From contig JBANSL010000012.1 in assembly GCA_037127255.1 (NCBI GenBank), forward strand, positions 24,872,615-24,936,614: a DNA stretch of 64,000 nt, written 5' to 3'. How positions within the stretch are numbered: position 1 is the first letter of the stretch; each line of letters starts with the position of its first letter. The notes below the pieces were generated by a model. That model did no database searches. It was not told where the DNA came from and worked only from the letters and a program-made list of their open reading frames with translations. The translations under genes and the position numbers were made by a program. Source of the stretch: Persicaria tinctoria. Its lineage: Eukaryota > Streptophyta > Magnoliopsida > Caryophyllales > Polygonaceae. This document shows, piece by piece, positions 45,062-55,783 of the stretch.

Positions 45062-47441
45062 TGAAATCCGAACGATCGATCGACCAAGCCTCGAACTTTC
45101 GAACACTCTTTTTATGGGGTGATTTTTGGGGATTTATTGGAAATAAAAGACAAGGATATGGATTGCTAGATCTTGGAGCATCTCACCACAAGATCTACAA
45201 AACTCACTCTCTCAAACGTCGGAATCTCACTTTCGAATGATTGAGTCTTTGTTTGGCAATCAATCGAAAGCATCTCACCGGTAATGATTAACAAACGGAT
45301 TTCTCTTTGGCATCTCACCTCAGAGGACGTTGACGGCATCTCACCAACAACAATTTAGAATCATCTCGATTCAAAGGAAACACACATTTCATTAATCTCC
45401 AATATGATTTCTAAGTGAGCATACAAGCTCTTTATATAGGAAAAACAATACTAAATGAAAGGCGAAAGGGTAGCTAAAACACTTATTGAGCGGATAATAT
45501 AAAAGGTCCCTCGAATTGATGGAAAAGGAGGTCGGAAACCAAGGGGCGGAAAGGCGAATAGTCGACAACCTTCAACACCATCAATACATATTAAAATATG
45601 CATCTTGATTTAACCAATTTATTCGGTTTCATTGAATGCGTTCCGTCTTCAATAAACGCACTTCTCAAAAGCTGCCAGATTTCATGTTGTTGTAAAGAAC
45701 AACATTTTCGGTCATCTTCAAGGCTGATTTGGCAACAGTGTTCTTCATGGAATTTGTAGCCACTTAAAATATCTTTCCAACAAGTGCTCATAGGCTTCAA
45801 TCAGAATTTTATACAGTCCGTTGGATTCAAAATACCGATGTATCGCCAAGCTGTTTTCTCAATTGAGATTTCGTGTGACTTGGGATCATATGGTAATAAG
45901 ATCACATCATCCTCTCCCCCTTGAAAAGGATTCGACCTCGAATCCGAAATATTCTCCTCTTCTCCCATGAATGTCGGTGATGGAAACACAAATGGAAAGC
46001 ATGACAAAAAATTTGGTGTGGCATCCAGCCATGGGGTGTCCATGATTTTGAGAAATTTTGGAGAGATCAGGGATGTTTTGGACATAGGTGTTGAGATTCC
46101 AGGAGCCTTGGAATCGACAATAGGTATAGGGACATCGGGGGTAGGAACCACGAACTCTACGAGCTTCGAATGAGGGGGCGGTGGAGCCATGGGCACTAAA
46201 GAATCACACGTCGATGAGGGAGCCACTGATAGGGGTACATGAAGGGTGTTTTTCTTAAGAGGTGACCATGTATTTATCTCGGCGATGAGATTTTCTACTA
46301 TGACACGAACATCTTCTAATGCATCCCTCCGTTTGACTTCTTGTTGTTGAGCGATCTCCCGAGCTTTTTTCTTTCGATATCTCCTACGAAGTTCTTGATC
46401 AACAATATCATAGGTATCACTATCCAAGTCTTCCCAGTGAAGATACCCATCATCATAGGCCCGAATAGCCCACCGGATGTATTTGTCAGACAACGGCTCA
46501 AATCTTGATCTCCTGGACATTTCAGAAAATAACAAACAAATCAAAGAGGAAAGGGTTGAGAGACTCGAGTCGATTAGCTCTGATACCAATTAATGAAACC
46601 CGAAGGATCGATCGACCAAGCCTCGAACTTTCGAACACTCTTTTTGTGGGGTGATTTTTGGGGATTTATAGGAAATAAAAGACAAGGATATGGATTGCTA
46701 GATCTTGGAGCATCTCACCACAAGATCTACAAAACTCACTCTCTCAAACGTCGGAATCTCACTTTCGAATGATTGAGTCTTTTTTTGGGAATCAATCGAA
46801 AGCATCTCACCGGTAATGATTCACAAACGGATTTCTCTTTGGCATCTCACCTCAGAGGACGTTGACGGCATCTCACCAACAACAATTTAGAATCATCTCG
46901 ATTCAAAGGAAACACACATTTCATTAATCTCCAATCTGATTTCTAAGTGAGCATACAAGCTCTTTATATAGGAAAAACAATACTAAATGAAAGGCGAAAT
47001 GGTAGCTAAAACACTTATTGAGCGGATAATATAAAAGGTCCCTCGAATTGATGGAAAAGGAGGTCGGAAACCAAGGGGCGGAAAGGCGAATAGTCGACAA
47101 CCTTCAACACCATCAATACATTTTAAAATATGCATCTTGATTGCACCAATTTATTCGGTTTCATTGAATGCGTTCCGTCTTCAATAAACGCACTTCTCAC
47201 AAGCTGCCAGATTTCATGTTGTTGTAAAGAACAACATTTTCGGTCATCTTCAAGGCTGATTTGGCAACAGTGTTCTTCATGGAAGTTGTATCCACTTAAA
47301 ATATCTTTACAACAAGTGCTCATAGGCTTCAATCGGAATTTTATACAGTCTGGTGGATTCAAAATACCGATGTATCGCCAAGCTGTTTTCTCAATTGAGA
47401 TTTCGTGTGACTTGGGATCATATGGTAATAAGATCACATCA
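45062..47441 (-). mobile_element. Non-autonomous LTR retrotransposon with two 848-bp LTRs
   Basis: Minus orientation: 5' LTR 46594-47441 and 3' LTR 45062-45909, both exactly 848 bp and beginning TG / ending CA. The primer site TGGTATCAGAGC is the complement of 46577-46588 and the polypurine tract AAGGGGGAGAGGA is the complement of 45910-45922. Each LTR has a TATATAAAG-type box (46973-46980; 45431-45438). The internal region is only 684 bp. LTRs differ at roughly 20 positions by eye. Flanks do not match (ATTAA left, GAACT right), so no target duplication is present. Confidence 0.9.
45910..46589 (-). CDS. Internal frame of the non-autonomous LTR element
   Basis: A minus-strand frame starts at 46589, fills the internal region and runs on into the 3' LTR to 45801 (262 codons). 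The N-terminal half is charged ('KYIRWAIRAYDDGYLHW', then Arg/Lys-rich), the middle is Pro/Ser-rich, and near the LTR it reads 'NISDSRSNPFQGGEDD'. The last motif resembles the tail of gypsy polyproteins (compare 'DSWSNPFQEGEVDAG' at about 33700), suggesting that almost all of pol was deleted between a short gag-like start and the pol tail. There is no catalytic domain, and the function is unknown. Confidence 0.5.
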
Positions 47442-48184
47442 GAACTCCAAAAAACGGTTTGTGTCCTCAAGCAGCAGCTTTACAACCCACCCCCTTATTT
47501 GCGTCTTCTTCTCCAACCTAAATAAAATGCCCTCCACTATGACTAGGATGGCAAGCTTGTACTTTTTCATTAGGGACCCCGAGTCTGTCTCTTTTTCATC
47601 GGCCCACGCTCTTTCGACATCCTTCAACGTCACCCTCTGCTTCTTAACAAGCTGTTGAATGGACTCCTTGTGGCCCCCCTCTATGATATCACTGGGGGTG
47701 GTGAGCAGCTGAGCCCTATTATCAGCGCGAACTCATGAAGAGAGAATCACACGTGATGCCCCATTGAGGGAGTACCACGTCTCATATGTCTTCTGAGTCT
47801 TCAATTGCCAGAGAAGGCAGTAGTGCACCAACTGTGCGGAGAATTTGTTTCTTGACCCCATCTTGACAACGCCCCCAACCTGGCTCTTGCTCAGGGCTTT
47901 GTAATCGTCCCAGTCAATGGTGAGGTCCATGGCTTCCAACAGCTCGAAACATGCATGGGACAACGCCCTCCCAAAGAAGTGTTGTGTCTTTGGAACAGCC
48001 AGGACAACCTGCAAAACATGTAACAATCTTAAGTTTAAACATTTTTTCCCAACCTTTACAACCACAACCATGTAACTATCTCAGTTTCCTTACCCCCTGG
48101 CTGCTTGGTCCTGCACGGGTTTTCTCTTTCACTGACTTTGTCATTTTATATGATGTTTAAAATAGGGGTACCTGCTACACAATC

Positions 48185-48620
48185 ACCAAACATAAATTCA
48201 GACATTCAGGTCACCAAATATGTCATACATACCAACAGTGTAAATTTATTCTACCAACTTCATTTTTCTATCCTACCATTGCTGCTACCGTCTTTTGTCC
48301 TACTAATTTCGCATTTCAGACAAGTTTGGTTCATTTTACCTCTTTCACAACACAACAAATAGGCAAGGATATTCACCACAACCAAATCACTAAATATTGA
48401 TCATATATATAAGCTTTTCATCAAACACTTGGTGGGCACTAACAGTTTCAGCAGTACATAACCAATCAACAAAAAATTCCTACCCCCACTCGGCATACCA
48501 GTTGTTAAAATTTATCTTGCCAATTTCTTTACCCGGTCCTACGAAATCTGCTACCACAATTTCATACACAACCTTCGATAATCTGTCCTACCACATGTGC
48601 AGATATACCCTACCGCTTAC
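48185..48620. repeat. 22-bp units, right side of the giant MULE
   Basis: ACCAA anchors at 48231, 48253 and 48275, and again at 48497, 48519 and 48541 (22 bp each), with further diverged TACCA words to about 48620. Confidence 0.7.
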
Positions 48621-49253
48621 CCCCAATCTTGTGGATTCCCTACCCATCCGACCCCCTTCTTGCCCTTTTGTCCCCAATTTCTTACCCAACATCACCTAAC
48701 GTTTACCCATCCGTTTCCCGACATCCACAAACCCTAATCGCACCCACCTCCCCAAAATCGAATCACAATGGCACCCCTAACCCCTCCTACTTCATTCCTC
48801 TACTGCTAGGCAACTGCAATGGCACCCCGATGTCTCAATTTCTTCACAAACTGCCAGGAACAGCACCCCCATTACCCCAAATTCACAACTAAAAAAAACT
48901 CCACAATTGCTTACCTTCTTCTTCAACCTCTTCCTTCCTCCTTGGTAGCGTTCTGGCCCTTCTTCTTCAACCACTTCCTTCCTCCTGTCGCTCCTCCTTT
49001 CTCTGGTTCTGGTTTTTTGTCTCTCTCTCTATCTCTTCAATCTAGAATGCATAAACCGTCTCTCTCCCTCCAAGTTTTAATTTGAGAACTCCCGCACTGG
49101 TGTACCTTCTACAGTCGGTTCCCAACAGTGCCAAAAAACCGGAAGTTTTTTTTTGCTTGGGGTAGAGGGGTAATTTTGGCCAATTTTTTTGCCTGCTAGT
49201 CTAGTTTTGTAAATACCCCGATTTTTGGTCTATTTAGTAGCATTTCCTCTAGA
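48621..49253. other. Right end of the giant MULE
   Basis: C-rich then CT-rich non-coding DNA ending in the right terminal inverted repeat (about 49200-49253). Frames here (48629-48892, 48819-49085) are Pro/Ser-rich with no domain. This may be the promoter and leader of the minus-strand ULP1 gene. Confidence 0.45.
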
Positions 49254-49570
49254 AAATATGAACCAATTATACCTTGTAAAGATAGAGCTTTGGTTAGATA
49301 AAAGATAGATTAAATAACCTAAAGATGTATAAATCTTTCCTAAGATAAGTCAAACCTAATAAGGATAAAAAACTAACAACTTTGTGGACAAGAATTAATC
49401 TAGATGAGATATAATTCTTCCACACATTATTTTCTAAATTCATAAAAATAATTATAATGTAAATAAACTAATAGAACCGGCCCATACTTGAGGAATGGAC
49501 TCGGCATCACCCACTTCCACACGACACCAACCCATATCGACTCAAAACATGTATGTGTAGAATAGTTGTC
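49254..49570 (-). other. Probable 3' LTR remnant of the minus-strand gypsy element
   Basis: AT-rich sequence directly after the end of the minus-strand pol frame. By position it should be 3' LTR, cut by the MULE end at 49253. I cannot find a second copy in the window to confirm it. Confidence 0.35.
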
Positions 49571-49573
49571 TTG

Positions 49574-52500
49574 TCAAGGAGGGTGTTGTCGAGTCTTCAT
49601 GAGCTCCATTTGTGGACGCAGGCTCAACTCCTGTACTGGTTGTCTAGTCTTGAGTAAAGTGATCCAGGGTAGCCTGAACCCTTGCTCCATCGTTCCTTGG
49701 TAACTGATGAGAAGTGCTCTAGTTGCATCTTGAATCTTCTTAGCCCTTGCACGAGTGATAGGATCGTCAAATGACACCTTCATATTGTTCTCAATGTCAC
49801 TAGGAGTCATCGACATTTGTACTGCATCATTCTCCTCCACTTGAGTTTGATTTGTCCTCAAATCGTCGTTAGAGTCATCATCATGCACGAACAAGGATAG
49901 ATCGACGACGTTGAAGGTGGAATGCACGTTGTACTTGTCGGCGGGGAGATCAAGCTTGTAAGCATTGGGTCCCATCTTCTGAACCACTCGAAATGGTCCA
50001 TCTTCCCTAGGATCCAGCTTAGATTTCTGTTGTTGCGGAAATCTCTCATTCCTGAGATGGAGTCATACAAGGTCACCAACATTGAACTGCAAATTCTTGT
50101 GATGCTTGTCCTTCGTTGCCTTGTACTGAGCACTTTTCCTTTCTAGTTGCGCCTTGGTTTGCTCATGCAACCGCTTGATGAAGTCCACTTGCTTAACTGC
50201 ATCCATGCTCTCTTTCTCCTTCATTGGCCTAGGCATCATATCTACATACGTAAGAGGATTTCGCCCATAGACAACCTCAAAAAGAGTCTTCTGTGTTGCA
50301 GAATGCCTAGACCTATTATAAGCAAACACAACAAATGGTAGGCAGTCTTCCCACCTCCGAAGGTTAGTACGCAGCATGACTCTTAGGAGAGCCTCAAGAG
50401 TCCTATTAGTAACCTCAATTTGGTCATCAGTTTGAGGGTGACAAGATATAGAGCATAAAAGCTTAGTACCCAACTTAGACCATAAAGTTTTCCAAAAATA
50501 ACTCAAAAATTTAAAATCATGATCAGACACAATAGACAATGGCAATCCATGCAAGCAAACACCATCTTTAAAGAACAACATAGCAACATGAATAACATCA
50601 TCTGTTTTGTGACAAGATATAAAATGAGCCATTTTGAAAAATCTGTCTCCTACCAAAAATATCGAATCATGACCCTTAGAAGTTCTAGGCAAGCCAACAA
50701 TAAAATTCACAGAAACATCTTCTCATGGTGCATTCGAAATAGGTAGGGGTTGATACAGGCCATTTGAATTCAACTTAGATTTGGCTTTAGCACATGTAAC
50801 ACAACTTTTCACAAATCTCAGCACATAATTAGTCATTTTAGGCCGAAAGTAATGTTCTTTTAATCCAACTAAAGTCTTTTCAAATCCACCATGTCCTCTA
50901 GATTCATGTACCTCTTGAGTTAAAAGTTTTATAATAGATGAAGATGGGATACAAAGCTTGCCCATCTTAAACAAATAACCATTATCAAGGAAGTAGGAAT
51001 CAAATTCACCTTTGGACACACAATGAGCATATATAGTCTTAAAGAAACTATCAGAAGCATACAGTTTCTCAATCAAAGCAAATCCCAACACATGTGCATC
51101 CATATGGTTCAAGAGGACATACATGCGTGATAGAGCATCAGCTACCACGTTATCCTTTCCCCTTTTTGGGGTGATCCACATAGGAAAAGGTCTCCAACAA
51201 CTCCACCCATCGAGCAAGGCGCTTGTTGAGCACTGTCTGACCTTTGAGGCACTTCAGAGCTTCATGATCCGAATGAATCACAAACTCCTTCGGCCGAAGG
51301 TAGTACTGCCATGTCTGTAAGTAACAAATAAGCGTGAATAGCTCCTTGTCGTAGGTAGAATAGTTGAGCTCAACGTGGCCCAACTTCTCGCTGAAATAGG
51401 CAATAGGGCGCCTATTTTGCAGAAGGACCCCACCAATGCTAGTGCCAGAAGCATCACGCTCGAGCTCGAACGGTTGTGCGAAGTCAGGTAGTTGCAGCAC
51501 TAGGGCACGGGTGAGTCGATCTTTGAGAGCATTGAATGCCCTCTGATGTGAGTTTGTCGAGCGAAACATCACATCTTTCTTCGTCAGCTCATGTAGGGGG
51601 GCGGCAATAGTGCTGAAGTCTTTGAAAAAGTGTCGATAAAAGCCAGCAAGGCCCAAGAATGAGCGGACATGGGTGGGAGTTTGCGGCTAGGACCACTCCT
51701 GTATAGCTCGAACCTTCTCCTCATCTACTTTCAAACCAGATGCAGAAACACAAATCCAAGAAAAAAAGTAGATTCAGAAGCAAAAGAACAGTTTTTCAAA
51801 TTGGCATATAATTTTTCTTTTCTTAGACAATCAAATACCAATTTTAAGTGACTAAGATGATCATGGAGGTTCTTAATATAGATCAAGATATCGTCAAAAT
51901 AAACAACGGCAAATTTTTCTAAGTATCTTCTAAGCACATGGTTTATAAGCCTCATAAAAGTAGAAGGAGCATTAGTTAATTCAAAAGGCATTACTAACCA
52001 TTCATATAAGCCACACTTAGTTTTAAAAGCCATTTTCCATCCATCTCCCTATTTCATCCTAATTTGATGATAGCCACTTCTAAGATCAATTTTAGAAAAA
52101 ATGCAAGCACGATAGAGTTCATCAAGCATATCATCTAAACGAGGAATAGGGTGACGATACTTAACCATAATTTGGTTGATTGCCCTGCCATCAACACACA
52201 TGCGCCATGCACCATCCTTCTTTGGTACCAAGATCACAGGGACGGTGCAAGGACTAAGACTTTCGCGAACAAAGCCTTTGTCCATAAGCTCCGTGACTTG
52301 GCGTTGTAACTCCTTTGTTTTCTCAGAGCTAGCTCTATAAGCGGCATGATTAGGCAAGACTGCGCCAATGAAGAAGTCAATCTGTTGCTCAATCCCTCTA
52401 ATGGGTGGCAAGCCTTGTGGTAGCTCAGCTGGAAGCACATCGAGGTAATCCTGCAGGAGAGCAGCAATAGGTGCAGGAATTGAATATGACTCAAATCCAC

Positions 52501-54255
52501 AACATTAAGCAATACCTCTTTCCTGAACAATAGGATATGAGGTCGTTGAGCATTCCAAGTGATAGTCTATTGCTGAGGTTGAGAGGCAAGCGATCGTCGT
52601 TCGGCGGAGCCCTTGAGCGAGGTAGAAGAAGGCTTTGACGAAGAAGAAGAAGAAGAAGAAGAAGAAGAAGAAGAAAAAGAAGAAGAACAAGAAGAAGAAG
52701 AAGAAGAAGAAGAAGAAGAAGAAGAAGGGGTTGACGATGCAGTAGACGCCGAAAAAATAGAGGGTCTGGCTTAATTGACCGCGGGTGCGACCCCCTTGCC
52801 CGCGGGTGCGGTTTGGGCAATCAAGTTCCCCTTAGGTCTAGCGTCCTTCTGTTGTTCCCTGGCAGTCTTTTCGGCCTATTTTTGGCACTTCCGTACATGT
52901 TCCTTCAAAATAGCTTGAGGAGACAAGGGTAGGAGAGTAACTCTCCTACCATCAAAAGTGAAGGAATATGTATTCGCACGACCATCATGTATAACAGAAC
53001 GATAAAAAATCCAAGGACGACCAAGTAAAATATGTCTACAATCCATCCTAGCAACATCACATAATATTTTATCATGATAGGAACCAATAGAAATATAAAT
53101 TAAGCATTGTTTGGTAGCCATTATATCAGATCCATCATCAGTAATACCATTCGAACCATAGTGAATAGCTCTAGGAGTAGTAGCCAAGTGTAAGAAATCA
53201 ACTACCTTTTCATTAATGAGGTTGCAACAACTTCCTCCATCGATTATGATGTTCAAGTTAGCCTCGCGAATCACACACTTAGTGTGGAAGATGTTCTCCC
53301 TTTGATCAACCATGGGAGCCTCCTGAATGTGTAGGACTCGACGATCTCCTCATTGTGGTCCTCAGCCTGGTCCTCCTCCACTTCACTCGAAATTAGGGGT
53401 TCCTTGGCAGTCTCCTCCTCATAGTAATGGTCTCCAAAATCATTGAGAAGAACCTTCCTTTTCTGAGGGCAGTTTCGAGAGACAAGTCCAAAACCACCAC
53501 AAGTGAAGCAACGAACATCTTTTGAGCCGTCTTTGGTAGGGGCAACAACTCTTCTAGTTTCGACTTGAAAACCCTATTTAGGTGAGTTGGAAACTCACTT
53601 TTGCTGCATAGAAGGGTTAGAAGTAGATATGGATTGACTAGAAGAAGCAAAATGAACAAACCTGCGAACCTGTGACGATTGCTCGGTCCTAGCCCTCTTT
53701 GTTGTTGTTGCTCATATAGAAGCTGCGCTTTGTGAGTTAAAGTGTTAATATCTCTAATAGAATGAATAGATAAAGGATTTTTAATAGAAATATTAAAACC
53801 AACAAGAAACTGAGTACATAAACCACGTTTAGTAAGATAAATATTAGCCATATGAGCGACGCGTTCGAGCTCGTCTCTGTATTCCAAAGGGGAGCGAGAT
53901 CCCTGTCGACATGAAGCCAAACGCATCCTCATTGTCTTTGTGTACTCCTCTGGCACATGTCTCTTTTTCATTAGATAGCGCAGTTGAGACCAAGTTTCAA
54001 CAGGTTGCTTACCTTGACGAAGACGGATTTCACGAGTGCGAAACCACCAAGAACGAGCCATACCTGTCAAGTGTAAAGTAACAAACTCCAACCTCTTTGT
54101 TTCATCATAGCGAAGATGGTCAAGTACATAATTAGTATGATCCTCCCAAGCCAGATAATTCTCAGGATCATTAGCACCATCAAAAGTATCTGAAGGTTCG
54201 ATAAAGTAAAACAAAGTAATATAGAAATACTCTAGAATGGGGGTTTAATAGAGTA
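49574..54255 (-). pseudogene. Ty3/gypsy gag-pol, heavily mutated
   Basis: Minus-strand pieces in order: gag 53393-54214 ('TFDGANDPENYLAWEDHTNY', 'LTGMARSWWFRTRE') with zinc-knuckle-like C..C near 53500; protease 52876-53313 ('NIIIDGGSCCNLINEK', '[18 protein letters not shown]'); RT 52049-52438 and 51731-52033 ('[10 protein letters not shown]'); RNase H 51150-51656 ('[18 protein letters not shown]'); integrase 50723-51217 and 50063-50710 ('[16 protein letters not shown]', 'IVSDHDFKFLSYFW', 'TDDQIEVTNRTL'); C-terminal tail 49574-49987 ('DDPITRARAKKI'). Same general type as the 29.4-kb element but clearly older, with many stops and frameshifts. Its 5' end is cut off by the copia insertion at 54256. 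Confidence 0.85.
52637..52728. repeat. (GAA)n microsatellite in the protease-RT linker
   Basis: GAAGAA repeats with single interruptions; on the minus strand this is TCT/TTC, a poly-Ser tract in the pol frame of the old gypsy element and poly-Phe or poly-Leu in other frames. Confidence 0.9.
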
Positions 54256-55222
54256 TGCCGGATTTTTGCAGATATTCTCAAGACTTTTGAAGCTCGTGCC
54301 AAACCCTTTGAGAAAACCTGAATCACAAAGTTAAACAATTCGAAACAAGTGCGGAAATAAGGTAAAGCAGTAAATAAAGGACGCAACGAATTGTTAACGA
54401 GGTTCGGCACGAACTTGGCCTACGTCCCCGCCTAGGGTTCTTCCACAACCCTAGGATTCAACCGGCTTTTATTGATTCACAAGGCCTAGGATCCTAGTAG
54501 CTCCCCGAGAAGCCTCTCTCCTATACAATTGCAATCTAGTCAACTCACGGTCCCTTGGAGTCCTAGACCAATCTAGAAGAGCCCCACCTCTCTATGCTAT
54601 CTAGTACAATCCTCTTACACTTAGTGAATCAATCGCCTAGTGTGTCTACTTCCTGAGTTACAAACTCTTGAGTATAACACTCTCTCGAAATATATCCTAT
54701 AAGCTCACTGTGTATCTCTCAAATGCTTTGAAACAAAATATAAGACTCTTAAGAACAAGCAGAGAGAACACGCTGAAGAGAGAACGTAAACTTGAGGGCT
54801 GATTGTGCAATGATATTCGTGAAGTGCGTCGGTCCTCTCTCTCTCTTCTTCATCTCCTTTATATATAGAAGATCATCGGATCCACTTGAGGAAGGAATCT
54901 TCTCCAACGGCTATTAGAGATCATGACAATCTTCACAATCTTCTATTCTGGGAAACTCCGAAGCCATGATCCACCGGATTTGATCTTCACGTCTTTTAGC
55001 TTAAGGAAGGAGATATTATTCAAAAAGCTTCCTGAAATGTTAGTGAATATATAATAATAATATGGAAGCATATAATAACAATATAATATTCGGACATAAT
55101 AACATATAGAGCAGGTTTTGTATTTCATCAACACTATTAAAGCTCCAAGACCTTTGACACAGACATACTGTCAATGCCTTTGAAACTTATTCCGATTTTC
55201 ATCAAAGAGAGTGGAGTTATCA
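54256..55222 (-). repeat. 3' LTR of the copia element
   Basis: About 967 bp. It includes the conserved LTR segment complementary to AACGAGGTTCGGCACGAACT (near 54400). The outer end (54256) is placed at TG after GAGTA and is tentative. Confidence 0.65.
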
Positions 55223-55783
55223 ATCTCCCCCTTGATGAAAGACAAAACCTATGCATCCCTGCAACTTAGTCAAACAGATATATCATAGGTAAAATCGGAC
55301 TAAGTACCTGCATAGGTTAGACGAATGTTGGATCATAATTTTATCGTGAAAAACATCCAACCAAAAACAAAACAAGGTCTTCCAAGACTCTTGGTTCATA
55401 GCAGTTTTAAAGTCTAAACCATCAAACCATCTCCCCCTTTTTGTCTTTCAACAAAGGGAGGAGTTTAAAAACAGTTACCAAAATTAGACTTACCAAAATA
55501 ATTCAAAATTCAAAAGTTCCTTTCAAATCTTAAAGGCAAGAAAAGATTTATCCGATTTAAAATAATTTCCAGAAATAGACTATACTCGGATAAAATAAAA
55601 TCGTTAACAAATAAAGAAGGTTAAAAAACCATTAAAACTATATTTGATCAAATATCTAAAAAGATACCAACCAAATATATGATCCGTTGTATGTGCTCTA
55701 CTCTTCAGCTCACAACCTTTGAAATGAGGTTCAGGGATCTTGACACTGAGTAGAAATTATCTTTCGTAAAAGGAAAGCTCCCC

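Larger units (their letters stand above)
39638..48009 (-). pseudogene. ULP1-type protease (C48) with DUF1985-like N-terminus
   Basis: Minus-strand exons: 47444-48007 and 43698-43870 (DUF1985-like: 'HFFGRALSHACFELLEAMDL', 'YKLAILVIVEGILFRL', 'WGRLVYERLHESLNGTL'); 42918-43456 ('LWVYETFPEIGNKFGCNL', 'FLNLDALVDDFIDEHVRL'); 42303-42732 (acidic Lys/Glu linker); 41811-42107; 41296-41758; 39926-40014; 39638-39762. The C48 domain shows 'KYWIGLVIELF' where catalytic His is expected (Tyr here, codon 41462-41464), Asp in 'EVLDNEW' (41411-41413) and Cys in 'GECGAYVIRT' (39752-39754). The family removes SUMO-like modifiers; here it is transposon cargo. Stops at about 47735 (TGA), 43349 (TGA) and 42442 (TAG), plus two LTR insertions, make it a pseudogene. 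Confidence 0.8.
35063..49253. mobile_element. Giant Mutator-like element (Kaonashi-like) with ULP1 gene
   Basis: The left end (GATTTGCGTAACTAGACCAAA) and the inverse of the right end (GAAATGCTACTAAATAGACC) share CTAxxTAGACCAAAAA-type sequence over about 50 bp, a decayed pair of terminal inverted repeats. Inside are a plus-strand MuDR-type transposase remnant (36235-38850) and a convergent minus-strand ULP1/DUF1985 gene (39638-48009), the gene content of Kaonashi-type MULEs. Non-coding parts are filled with 22-bp repeat units. Two LTR-type insertions (about 40015-41290 and 43884-47441) inflate it. No 9-bp target duplication was found, and the right part may come from another copy. Confidence 0.7.

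Noticed and set aside
47130..47658. Plus-strand frames across the right LTR edge
   Set aside because: They cross from LTR into the antisense of the ULP1 gene; no biological unit.
52491..52820. Poly-Leu / poly-Phe minus-strand frames as a membrane protein
   Set aside because: Produced by the (GAA)n microsatellite; the gypsy pol frame reads it as poly-Ser.
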